Part shown: positions 1 to 8,855 of the stretch, one piece after another
How positions within the stretch are numbered: the stretch's first letter is position 1
Layout: each line of letters starts with the position of its first letter
NCBI RefSeq assembly: GCF_014697615.1
Contig: NZ_JACJSD010000056.1
Location: forward strand, 1 to 42,765
Origin: Nostoc sp. FACHB-280
GTDB taxonomy: Bacteria; Cyanobacteriota; Cyanobacteriia; Cyanobacteriales; Nostocaceae
Reading direction: 5' to 3'
DNA: 42,765 nt
Notes under the pieces: generated by a model
Databases searched by the model: none
What the model saw: only the letters and a program-made list of their open reading frames with translations
Told to the model about the DNA's origin: nothing
Translations under genes and position numbers: made by a program

Positions 1-163
1 GCGCTTCCATCTCCACCTTTTTTTTTAAGCAAACGTCGCAGACGATCTGGACTCAGTTGTACATTCCTGTTTTGAGCCAACTTTGCTGATAACTGCACAC
101 TGTTATAGGTACGGGGTTCTACCTCTATACATTGCTCTAAGTATGTCTTGTTCACAGGGTTAA
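1..163 (-). pseudogene. IS630-like transposase fragment, cut by window edge
   Basis: Read on the minus strand from about 163 down to base 1, one frame is open and gives a stretch with NKTYLEQCIEVEPRTY and later LSPDRLRRLLKKKG. This resembles the second helix-turn-helix segment of IS630-type (Tc1/mariner-like) transposases, where a 'RTYxxxQL..KL' stretch precedes 'L(S)xxRLRRLLKKKG'. The frame runs off the left edge, so its catalytic part cannot be judged. Similarity stops close to where the plus-strand IS110-like reading frame begins, so the IS110-like element may have landed in this gene. Family assignment rests on motif memory only. Confidence 0.5.
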
Positions 164-1045
164 AACAGCTACCCCAGGAAAAACAGAATCAGTATTAGAG
201 TTTTGGGACTTGATGTCAGCAAGTCCTCAGTTTCGGCTTGTCTGTTGGAGACTAAGCCAGTTTTGCCACGTCAATTTTACTACGAGTGCCAGTGTCATCA
301 CTTTAATGCCAACGCCTCTGGCGTTAAAGCGATGTTAGAACTAAACCCCACTGTTGCAGTACTTGAGCCAACAGGGGTTAACTATGCCCGTCTTTGGGGA
401 TGGTTAGCGGGCGAACGTTCCTCAGTTCGTTACGATACCATGTACTAAAATTCGGTAGGTTTAAGCATTACCAGCACAGTTAAATATCACGCTCAAAGAC
501 TGTGTAACCTGCAACGAGAAGAACAAGCCATTGAAACCGAAATTTACCAACTGCTCAAAGACCCCAGGTTTAACCCTTATCGCCAAGTGTTTAGTAAATT
601 TGGCTTTGGGCAACGGCTGGAAGCAATATTGTTAAGTCAGATTTACCCATTAGAAAGTTACTTAGTAGACGGGCAGCCGGAAGTTAGAATACGCCGCGGC
701 CGCAACTCTGGTAAACCAACTAAACGTTATCTTTCACAGCGAAGGTTTCAGAAAGCCTTGGGTGTAGCGCCAACACTTGAATCTTCAGGCGATCGCCATC
801 GGCAGGTGATTGGTGGATCTGATTTATGTCGAAAAGCTTTATGGCAGTGGGTTTTTACTCGCGTGGAACCAAAGCGATCGCGTCTTAAAAATGAAGTTGG
901 GGAAAAATTAGGACGTCAACTAGATGTTGAGAAATTAGCAGGCCGTCCAGCTAGGCTGATCAGAATGAGAATTGCGGCCAAGGCCACCAAGATACTTTTT
1001 AAGGAATTGATAACAGAAATGTGTAACCCCAGAGTGTTAGAGTGA
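164..1045 (+). pseudogene. IS110-family transposase, internally deleted and interrupted
   Basis: The frame opens after a stop at 161-163. It reads VLGLDVSKSSVSACLL, the N-terminal DEDD (RuvC-like) signature of IS110 transposases, then AVLEPTGVNYARLWGWLAG. It stops at TAA 446-448. The same frame then continues without another stop through QLLKDPRFNPYRQVFSKFGFG and LLSQIYPLESYL to 1045, the C-terminal transposase half. There is thus one in-frame stop and no frameshift. The middle of a normal ~350-400-residue protein is missing: the text jumps from the early DEDD region to the late helical region. The element is therefore inactive. Its last codon lies 71 bp before atpB, so it occupies what should be the atpB promoter or leader region. 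Confidence 0.8.
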
Positions 1046-1089
1046 AAGATGACATTGCTTAATCTTTTGTCATCAAAGACCTCATCTGA

Positions 1090-2562
<1,473 letters not shown>

Positions 2563-2566
2563 TACT

Positions 2567-2653
2567 CAGTGAACAGTCATCAGTGAACAGTCATCAGACA
2601 TGAAAACTGTTCACTGATAACTAATAACTGATAACTGATAACTGATAACTGAA
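2567..2653. repeat. Heptamer/14-mer tandem repeats in the atpB-atpC spacer
   Basis: CAGTGAACAGTCAT occurs twice head to tail (2567-2580 and 2581-2594). From about 2612 the spacer is a run of the 7-mer AACTGAT with one variant (AACTAAT), ending two bases before the atpC start. The 7-bp period matches the short tandemly repeated repetitive (STRR) sequences known from heterocystous cyanobacteria. The same letters reappear in the hairpin at 22299-22343. Confidence 0.85.
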
Positions 2654-2655
2654 AC

Positions 2656-3069
2656 ATGGCATTAACCGTTCGTGTAATTTCCCCAGACAAAACAATCTGG
2701 GATGCTGAAGCTGAAGAAGTAATTTTACCCAGTACAACTGGTCAGCTAGGTATCCTCAGTGGACACGCACCACTGTTAACCGCCTTGGATACAGGTGTAA
2801 TGCGTGTTCGTGCCGGCAAAAATACCAACTGGCAAGCGATCGCACTTTTGGGTGGTTTCGCAGAAGTAGAATCTGATGAAGTGACAATTCTAGTTAATGG
2901 CGCAGAACGTGGCGATCAAATTAACCTAGAAGAAGCACGCACAGCTTATAACATAGCCCAAACCCGCCTAGCTCAAGTTCCAGCAGACGATAGACAAGCT
3001 CAAATCCAAGCTAACCAAGCATACAAACGCGCCCGCGCTCGTTTTCAAGCTGCTGGCGGTTTGGTGTAA
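2656..3069 (+). CDS. atpC: ATP synthase F1 subunit epsilon
   Basis: Epsilon subunit of the F1 central stalk; it couples the rotor to the catalytic head and inhibits ATP hydrolysis. The 137-residue length is normal. The N-terminal beta-sandwich begins [20 protein letters not shown] and includes [19 protein letters not shown], the family hallmark. The C-terminal helical hairpin (residues ~90-135) is rich in A, Q and R. It lies 93 bp after atpB and is followed by a strong terminator, so the two genes very likely form one transcript. Plastid-style nomenclature calls this gene atpE. Confidence 0.97.
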   Translation: MALTVRVISPDKTIWDAEAEEVILPSTTGQLGILSGHAPLLTALDTGVMRVRAGKNTNWQAIALLGGFAEVESDEVTILVNGAERGDQINLEEARTAYNIAQTRLAQVPADDRQAQIQANQAYKRARARFQAAGGLV

Positions 3070-3090
3070 ACATTGCTCATAATCTGCAAT

Positions 3091-3130
3091 TTTGTAGAGT
3101 AGGCTATCTGCTTGCTCTACAAATTTTTTT
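3091..3130 (+). terminator. Rho-independent terminator of atpB-atpC
   Basis: The 9-bp arms TTTGTAGAG (3091-3099) and CTCTACAAA (3115-3123) are perfect complements around a 15-nt loop, followed at once by seven T (3124-3130). It lies 21 bp after the atpC stop. Confidence 0.9.
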
Positions 3131-3308
3131 GAGGAAGTTTTGTGATGAACATCTAACAACCAAACGCGATAACTTCGTTAAGCTGCGCTAACGCACTCCC
3201 AATCAGCATTAAGGGCTATTCCTGTAAAATCTCTTGATAGCGCATATAGCGCATATATGTATTATTTCCTAGTTTATAATTGGTGTGAATAAATCATAGT
3301 CAAACCTT

Positions 3309-3545
3309 ATGTTGCAATCGATTGAAGGAATTTATAAAAATGGCAAAGTAGAACTTGCCGAACTACCATCAGATGTGTCAGAAAGTCGGGTAATCGTAAC
3401 TTTTTTAGAACCAAGAAATTATTTGCAGCATTCACAAATAATGACATTTGGGATGTTCTCAGGGGAAAATCAATCCACGGAAGACGATTTCGGTATAGCT
3501 GAATTTCATGGAGATAGAGAAGATTATTTAGACTGGTCAAAATAA
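3309..3545 (+). CDS. Antitoxin-like small protein (orphan partner of a broken PIN toxin)
   Basis: 78 residues. The start MLQSIEGIYKNGKVELAELP resembles the short DUF104/AF2212-like and related VapB antitoxins of cyanobacteria and archaea, which begin with a small beta-hairpin of the form 'I.G.Y.nGkveL'. The C-terminus is acidic (GDREDYLDWSK), the usual toxin-binding tail. Three bases after its stop begins a short ORF with the first 17 residues of a PIN toxin, so this was probably the antitoxin of a VapBC module whose toxin has been lost. A TATAAT hexamer at 3275-3280 may be its -10 box. The family call is moderate; the antitoxin role is inferred mainly from context. Confidence 0.65.
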   Translation: MLQSIEGIYKNGKVELAELPSDVSESRVIVTFLEPRNYLQHSQIMTFGMFSGENQSTEDDFGIAEFHGDREDYLDWSK

Positions 3546-3548
3546 TCT

Positions 3549-3671
3549 ATGAAATATGTTGTTGATACCCATGCGCTTATCTGGTTTCTAGAAGGAAACA
3601 TCGCGCAGATAGCAGAGGCTTTGGAGTTAAGTGTGGATGATGTGAAAAAAGCTGCACAAAAGTCTGAGTAA
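3549..3671 (+). pseudogene. Truncated PIN-domain toxin joined to a foreign tail
   Basis: The 40-codon ORF begins MKYVVDTHALIWFLEGN, the first strand of a PIN RNase (VapC) with its first catalytic aspartate (D6). It then switches abruptly to IAQIAEALELSVDDVKKAAQ, which is not PIN sequence. That tail resembles the C-terminal segment of some transposase-related (Rpn-like) proteins, but this is uncertain. All other PIN acidic residues are missing, so it cannot be an active RNase. It follows the antitoxin-like gene by 3 bp. It looks like a deletion scar that fused two genes. Confidence 0.65.
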
Positions 3672-3712
3672 AGAAGGGGATATAAGCGATCGTACTTCCC
3701 AACATCATACAG

Positions 3713-3905
3713 GCGATCGCAGATCAGTTTGGGGTTACACTCAGGAAGCGCGGACGACCTGCTAAGGATGAAGAGGAAAAATATGAGCCGATTTCCATTA
3801 GATTTCATCCTACAAATCATAGCTTGGGCAAAGGAAGAAGCAGAAAAGCGAGGGATAGGCTATCAAACGGTTATCAATGAAGCACTATTGGAGAAAATAG
3901 GCTAA
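3713..3905 (+). pseudogene. Frameshifted partial duplicate of the brnA-like gene
   Basis: This stretch is a near-identical copy of the last two-thirds of the brnA-like gene at 5044-5310, starting at the shared GCGATCGCAGATCAGTTT and ending at its stop. One extra base (CATCCTACAAATCAT here, CATCCTAAAATCAT in the intact copy) breaks the frame after the FHP motif. No start codon or BrnT partner is present here. It is a decayed duplicate left in the toxin-antitoxin island. Confidence 0.85.
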
Positions 3906-3973
3906 AACTTAACGATCGCACTTTCCCAATATTACAAATGCGTAGCCGTAAAGCTTGTAGTTAGACATCGCAC

Positions 3974-4369
3974 TTAGCAAATTGTTTTGATGTGTGGATA
4001 GTTGAGAATTTTTTGATCGCAGGTCATAAGTTCTATATTGCGGCGGTAGGCGATCGCAACAATAATACGATCAGCTGGGTCTTTGTGGAAGTCGCCGGGT
4101 AATTGGGTGCTGGTAATTGCATCAAGTGGATCGAGTGGTTCTATGGTAATTCCAGGTCGGCTTTTGGCAAGTGCAAACCATTCATTAACGGGAAGTGGGA
4201 GTGGTAGTTTCCCATTACTATACTTAACTGCGATTTCCCAAACAGAAATAGCAGAAACAATAAGGGCATTTTGATTTTCGCCTATGGTTAATAGGTTACG
4301 ACCACGCTCAGAAAGCTGATCTGGGGAATGGAGCCACCACAGCCAAATGTGGGTGTCTAGCAAAATCAT
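3974..4369 (-). CDS. PIN-domain RNase toxin, VapC-like
   Basis: 131 residues from the ATG at 4369, giving MILLDTHIWLWWLHSP; six extra upstream codons would also be open. PIN-fold features are visible: D5 in the first strand, the SAISVWEIA glutamate in the middle, and DPADRIIVAIA with the late acidic pair, followed by a MTCDQKIL strand. VapC-type toxins cleave specific RNAs and are held by a partner antitoxin. The start codon overlaps the stop of the upstream minus-strand gene in an ATGA junction (4366-4369), so the two are translationally coupled. Unlike the broken toxin at 3549, all expected acidic residues are present. Confidence 0.85.
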   Translation of the reverse strand: MILLDTHIWLWWLHSPDQLSERGRNLLTIGENQNALIVSAISVWEIAVKYSNGKLPLPLPVNEWFALAKSRPGITIEPLDPLDAITSTQLPGDFHKDPADRIIVAIAYRRNIELMTCDQKILNYPHIKTIC

Positions 4370-4605
4370 TGTCCCAAAGCATCCCATAATTCAGGCATGG
4401 GTTCGTCAAAATCTGGGGGAATTGTTATGGGGATTTTGCGTAGGGGATGCTGAGGACTGCGATCGCTCTTTAAATCAATTGCATCAGGGGTTGGAGATGG
4501 CTGTGATGATGGCACTGTCAGGCTTTGAGCTAAAATTTGGAGGATGCGAATCCTTTCTGCTAAGTCGAGGCTGAGGAGTTGTTGCTCTAGTTCTTGATTG
4601 CTCAT
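4366..4605 (-). CDS. Antitoxin partner of the VapC-like toxin
   Basis: 79 residues from the ATG at 4605 (MSNQELEQQLLSLDLAERIR). The open frame extends upstream to 4821, but that part is HIP1-rich and unlike coding sequence. The N-terminal helix with repeated L and ER resembles the short antitoxins annotated before cyanobacterial PIN toxins. The C-terminus (PPDFDEPMPELWDALGQ) is proline- and acid-rich, as expected of a disordered toxin-binding tail. It overlaps the toxin by 4 bp and precedes it, the canonical antitoxin-toxin order. It probably autorepresses from the 180-bp region shared with the divergent brnT gene. Confidence 0.7.
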   Translation of the reverse strand: MSNQELEQQLLSLDLAERIRILQILAQSLTVPSSQPSPTPDAIDLKSDRSPQHPLRKIPITIPPDFDEPMPELWDALGQ

Positions 4606-4784
4606 AGCTTTGCCCCTAATGGTTGTGCTATTTATTTTAGCGGAACTCTCCAATCTGTCCGATGACAGATAACGCGATCGCACTCTCTTCACTACAAACA
4701 AAAAGCGATCGCATCTATGCACTTCATCCCAAAGTCCCAGTCGTTGTAGGATGGCAAAGACAATATTTTTGGTATATACTATAA

Positions 4785-5060
4785 ATGGGCTTTGAGTGGG
4801 ACGACAACAAAGCCGAATCAAATTTTTTGAAACACGGTATCAAATTCGAGGAAGCTGTAACAGTTTTTGCCGACCCGTATCTCATGTTTACGGAAGACTC
4901 TATTCATTCTCAGGGAGAAGAAAGGGAATGGGCGATTGGTGAAATAGAAGATGGCTCAATTGTTGTGGTTGTTTTTACCATGCGAGGTGAGCGAATCAGG
5001 ATAATTAGTGCAAGAAGAGCGACAAAAAGGGAGTGTCAAGAATATGAATCAGGAATCTGA
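4785..5060 (+). CDS. brnT: BrnT-family RNase toxin
   Basis: 91 residues. It begins MGFEWDDNKAESNFLKHGI with the BrnT pattern (F-WD-NK-N--KHG), followed by FEEAVTVFADP and the C-terminal RIRIISARRATKRECQEYE, matching the 'R.ISAR.A...E...Y' signature. BrnT is a RelE-fold ribonuclease that is neutralised and co-repressed by BrnA. The brnA-like gene overlaps its end by 17 bp on the same strand, the normal toxin-first BrnTA order. It is divergent from the VapBC-like pair. The gene looks intact. Confidence 0.92.
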   Translation: MGFEWDDNKAESNFLKHGIKFEEAVTVFADPYLMFTEDSIHSQGEEREWAIGEIEDGSIVVVVFTMRGERIRIISARRATKRECQEYESGI

Positions 5061-5310
5061 GTTTCCTTTTGACAAAGCAAGACGAGTTACACCAGAGGAA
5101 AACCAAAAATTCAGAGATGCGATCGCAGATCAGTTTGGGGTTATACTCAGGAAGCGCGGACGACCTGCTAAGGATGAAGAGGAAAAGTATGAGCCGATTT
5201 CGATCAGATTTCATCCTAAAATCATAGCCTGGGCAAAGGAAGAAGCAGAAAAGCGAGGGATAGGCTATCAAACAGTTATCAATGAAGCACTATTAGAGAA
5301 AATAGGCTGA
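5044..5310 (+). CDS. brnA: BrnA-like antitoxin
   Basis: 88 residues from ATG 5044 (MNQESEFPFDKARRVTPEEN). An upstream in-frame start at 5008 is less likely because it lies deeper in brnT. The centre carries the basic GRPAKDEEEKYEPISIR segment. The end (FHPKIIAWAKEEAEKRGIGYQTVINEALLE) is a ribbon-helix-helix, a DNA-binding fold common in BrnA antitoxins. It binds the BrnT toxin and probably represses the operon. A damaged duplicate of its 3' part lies at 3713-3905. Confidence 0.88.
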   Translation: MNQESEFPFDKARRVTPEENQKFRDAIADQFGVILRKRGRPAKDEEEKYEPISIRFHPKIIAWAKEEAEKRGIGYQTVINEALLEKIG

Positions 5311-5342
5311 AAAAATGTGATCTCCATCTCCTCAACCAAAAA

Positions 5343-5529
5343 GCGATCGCACTTCTCAAAACCACCAAAATGCGATCGCACTTTCCCATAATTCCCACAA
5401 AGGTGATCGCACCTCCCCACAAATCCGAATACACGCGATCGCACTCTCCAATCAACTCTAACAAATGCGATCACACGCTTCAAAAACTAAATGCGATCAC
5501 ACTCTATAAAACCTAATAAAGGCGATAAG
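5343..5529. repeat. HIP1 array with ~30-bp step
   Basis: GCGATCGC or a one-to-few-base variant begins at 5343, 5372, 5403, 5435, 5467, 5493 and 5522, at intervals of 29, 31, 32, 32, 26 and 29 bp. Each is usually followed by ACT/ACA and a short AC-rich linker. This is the whole space between the brnA-like gene and the end of the minus-strand ATPase gene. HIP1 is very frequent in cyanobacteria, but regular spacing is not a general property of it. Confidence 0.75.
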
Positions 5530-5566
5530 TTCTTCAAATTCTGTTAGTCCTATCTCTCCAAATGGA

Positions 5567-8500
5567 TTAACGAGAACCAGCAGTACGTCTATGACAAATC
5601 CTTTCTTCTTGTATTTTTCGTGCAACAGATAAGCATCGTTGTTGGTAATATTCTGGTTGATAACTAAACATATATGATTCATTTCGTAAGCGGCTATATA
5701 TTAAAGATAAATTATTTAATACAGTTGCCTCTAAGGCATAATCTGCTATTTCCTGTCCTATAGTTAAGCTCTCTTTATATATTTTTTCTGCTTTCTTTAA
5801 CTCGCCTAAACTCGTATATACATTAGCTATATTATTGAGAAGAGAGCCTTCAAGTGAGCGATTTTTTAAGATTCTAGTAATAATCAATGATTGTTCATAG
5901 AATTTAAGAGCTTTCTGAAGATTGCCGAAATTATAATATACTCTTCCTATATTGTTTAAGATATTTACTTCACTCGATTTATCTATTACTTCTCTACTTA
6001 TACTTATGGCTTCTTGATAAAACTCTAAAGCTTTAACAAAGTCACCCAAGCTTTCATAAATTACACCCATATTGTTTAGAATAGTCCCCTCATTAGCCCT
6101 ATCACCTACTCGTTTAAAAATAAATAAAGCTCTCTCGTAATATTCTAATGCTTTTTGATTATCCTCAAGGTTTCGATATACAGTCCCAAGGTTACTTAAG
6201 ACAATTCCTTCTAAAGCGATATCTCCGATGTATCTACTCATGCTAATTGCTTTTTGATAAAACTCTAAAGCTTTTTGATATTCTCCAAGATTACTATAAA
6301 TTAGACCAATAGCATTTAGTGCTATTTTCTCTCCATCGCTATCTTTGATTCTCACAAAAATATTTAGTGATTCTTGAATAACTTCTAAAGATTTGGAATA
6401 ATCTCCCGTTCTTAAATAGCCAAGTCCAAGGTTTAACAAAGCATTAGCTTCTTCCTGTGGTGACCCTGGAGACTCTTCTTTTATTATTTTTATTAATGTG
6501 TCTAATACTCTCTTCTCGGCTTCACTTATTTGCTTCTGCACTCCTCTTATCGTCAATGAATCCACAAAACTCGATACAACATTCTTAGCTTGCGGATTTT
6601 GTTTTACTATTTCCCGAAGAAGATTTTGTACGTGTTCATTAGATTGTTTAAAAATTTCTTGCTGTTGTAGTAGTATCTGGCTTTCTTTATAATTTTTTAG
6701 TTTATTTGTTATTAACTGGTACCTCGCTTGTTGTAAATCTCTTGCAGATAATTCTACTTGTTGCTTCAATATTTCTAGTTTACCTTTTTCTCGTCTTACC
6801 TGGTTTCGCGCAAGTTGTGATTCTCTTTGTGCTTTTTTCAGTTCTTTCTGAGCATTTCGTATTTGTTCTTCAATTGAACTTATTTGCTTTTCTAATTCTC
6901 GTTTGTCCCCTTGTGCTTGTCTTTCTGCTTGCTTCAAAGATACTTCTCTCTGTTGTAATTCTTGAACATATGCTGTTCTCCGATCCAATTCCTGATAGCT
7001 TTGTGTTAATTGTTTAACAGCAGTCTTTAACTTATTATTTGTATTATTTTCTTTATACTCTGCTTTCTCGGCTCTATTTTCTGCGTTGTTGGCTCTATTT
7101 TCTGCTTGTTTAGCTCTATCTTCTTGTTTTTTTACTTTATCAATGACAAATCTTGTATTATCTTCTGCCCTCACTCGTTTTTGATTAGAAATATTTGCAA
7201 AAATCAACGCAGTAACAGCTCCAAGAATAGAAATAGTAAGCGCGATCACACCAATTCTAATCTGTCTTTTTGTCTTTTTTGTAGCTTCTGTAACTTTCTC
7301 TTCAGCTTTCGCTACTTTTTGATTTAACTCAGCTTCCACACTCGCAGACAAAAACCGATAATCAACATCGCTTAACTTTCTTCCATCCACCCAAACACGA
7401 GCTTTTTCTAAATCTTCTCCCCACAATAAGCAAGTATTATCCTGATAATTACTCTCTACCCAAGCCCTTAATTTATCAGCATAAAAGCGTAACTTATCTA
7501 ACTCATTCTCAACCCAACTTAAATCAAAAACATTCCTATAAATCTGGTTATAAACCCTCAGTTTACCTTGCTGCTGTACCACCAAACCCGTCAAACGCAA
7601 TCGCATCTGCTCAAAGCCACTATCAGCAGTCATTTCTTTTTGTTGCAAAATCTGCTGATATAACCCCAACAAAGCCACAGAAACTTCTTCGTTAATTAGT
7701 AACCTGTCTCGAATCGTTTTTAAATGCTCTTGTTTATCGTTAGCTTCCCAATTATCAATAATTTGATTGTGAATAATTTCTTTTACTAATTCAATAATCT
7801 GATTTTCATCAACAGACCTAAAATCTCGCTTCTCGATACTTAAAGCTTTCCCCAACAATTCACAAACTCTCTGAGTTAAAAAAGGCTGTCCCCCCGTCCA
7901 AGCTAAAACCTCTTGCATCACCGCTTGGGGATTTCCTACTTTCCCTGCTAATCCCTTTGCTAAAGGTTCTATTTCGTGAATCTTAAATCCATCTAACTCA
8001 ATTGCTTCGCCGATATTAAAGGGGGTTCGGGTTTTATCTTGGATTAAATCACCGGGGGTTGCTACTCCTAATAAAGCAAAAGTCAACCGTTTATAAGCTG
8101 GATTTTCAGAGCGTTTGTTATAACAACTTCTAATCAGAGCAAAAAAATCTTCGCTCGCAAATCCTAAACTCAGGGTACTATCAATTTCATCGATAAAGAT
8201 AATAATCTGTCCTGGGATAGATGACAAAAGTACATCTTCAATAAATTCATCAAACTTCTGCACAGGGGAAATATCATGGCGATCGCGCCACCAAGTCCGA
8301 CGAAATTCGATTGGTTTGGCAATTTGCAAATCTTTAACAATTTTGGAAACAATACCCGTATACCATTGTTCCTGAGTGACGTTATCTTTGCTACCTTGTC
8401 CAGAAACATCAATACTCGAACAAGCCACCCCTTCGTTGACAAGTCTTTGCATCACCCGAACTTTCAAGCTCGATTTACCCATCTGGCGCGAGTTAAAGAC

Positions 8501-8620
8501 GTAACAATATTTACCAGCTTTCAAAGCATGATAAAAATCCGAGTCGGCTTTCCTCACCACATAACTAGGAGCATCCGGGGGGAGACTGGCTCCAACTTGG
8601 TATTCGTAATTGTCAACCAT
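5567..8620 (-). CDS. AAA-like ATPase with membrane segment, coiled coil and TPRs
   Basis: 1017 residues. The N-terminal ~370 residues form an AAA-like (AAA_35 type) STAND-like NTPase: a degenerate P-loop NSRQMGKSSL at 43-52, Walker B IIIFIDEIDSTL near 139-150, and a WTGGQPFLTQRVCELL winged-helix-like segment at ~241-256. A single hydrophobic segment (IGVIALTISILGAVTALIFA, ~456-475) follows. Then comes a long charged coiled coil (~480-690) and seven TPRs of 40-residue period (~735-985). The build suggests a membrane-anchored signalling or scaffold NTPase that senses partners through its TPRs. Related cyanobacterial proteins are often linked to conflict or signalling systems, but the function is unknown. 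It is divergent from a second AAA-like gene at 8856. Confidence 0.88.
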   Translation of the reverse strand: MVDNYEYQVGASLPPDAPSYVVRKADSDFYHALKAGKYCYVFNSRQMGKSSLKVRVMQRLVNEGVACSSIDVSGQGSKDNVTQEQWYTGIVSKIVKDLQIAKPIEFRRTWWRDRHDISPVQKFDEFIEDVLLSSIPGQIIIFIDEIDSTLSLGFASEDFFALIRSCYNKRSENPAYKRLTFALLGVATPGDLIQDKTRTPFNIGEAIELDGFKIHEIEPLAKGLAGKVGNPQAVMQEVLAWTGGQPFLTQRVCELLGKALSIEKRDFRSVDENQIIELVKEIIHNQIIDNWEANDKQEHLKTIRDRLLINEEVSVALLGLYQQILQQKEMTADSGFEQMRLRLTGLVVQQQGKLRVYNQIYRNVFDLSWVENELDKLRFYADKLRAWVESNYQDNTCLLWGEDLEKARVWVDGRKLSDVDYRFLSASVEAELNQKVAKAEEKVTEATKKTKRQIRIGVIALTISILGAVTALIFANISNQKRVRAEDNTRFVIDKVKKQEDRAKQAENRANNAENRAEKAEYKENNTNNKLKTAVKQLTQSYQELDRRTAYVQELQQREVSLKQAERQAQGDKRELEKQISSIEEQIRNAQKELKKAQRESQLARNQVRREKGKLEILKQQVELSARDLQQARYQLITNKLKNYKESQILLQQQEIFKQSNEHVQNLLREIVKQNPQAKNVVSSFVDSLTIRGVQKQISEAEKRVLDTLIKIIKEESPGSPQEEANALLNLGLGYLRTGDYSKSLEVIQESLNIFVRIKDSDGEKIALNAIGLIYSNLGEYQKALEFYQKAISMSRYIGDIALEGIVLSNLGTVYRNLEDNQKALEYYERALFIFKRVGDRANEGTILNNMGVIYESLGDFVKALEFYQEAISISREVIDKSSEVNILNNIGRVYYNFGNLQKALKFYEQSLIITRILKNRSLEGSLLNNIANVYTSLGELKKAEKIYKESLTIGQEIADYALEATVLNNLSLIYSRLRNESYMFSYQPEYYQQRCLSVARKIQEERICHRRTAGSR

Positions 8621-8855
8621 TACCTTTTCAATTTATCTGACTTCGGTTATCTAATTATTTTTTCTTAAAAAATAAATACGAAACAACCTCAAAAGCTTGT
8701 GTTATATAAGTTTAGCCGAAGTGGGATTGTAAAAACTTTGAATTTAAATTGAATTTAATTTGAGTTTGATTTGAGTTTTGTAAGTACGATTTTTAGGGGT
8801 TTATCTATAGCGAGAAATCCTCTAATCTGTTGGTATAGTTATTATCTATTTTTTT
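8621..8855. other. Shared divergent upstream region of two ATPase genes
   Basis: 235 bp, AT-rich, with no ORF. It must contain the promoters of both the minus-strand TPR-ATPase and the plus-strand HTH-ATPase. A loose direct repetition of 'GAATTTAAATT / GAATTTAATTTGAGTTTGATTTGAG' lies at about 8738-8778. No clear terminator or known operator was recognised. Confidence 0.6.

Noticed and set aside
109-122. GTA-N8-TAC, the NtcA-site pattern
   Set aside because: It lies inside the IS630 transposase fragment with no gene start nearby; the six fixed bases occur by chance often enough.
4606-4821. N-terminal extension of the VapC-partner antitoxin
   Set aside because: The added 72 residues come from HIP1-rich spacer, reach into brnT, and the ATG at 4605 fits antitoxin size.
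5343-5529. A short CRISPR-like array
   Set aside because: The repeated part is only the 8-bp HIP1 motif, the linkers vary in length and share composition, and there are no cas genes.
5497-5682. Minus-strand 61-residue ORF overlapping the end of the TPR-ATPase
   Set aside because: It overlaps the long TPR frame and the HIP1 region and has no recognisable domain.
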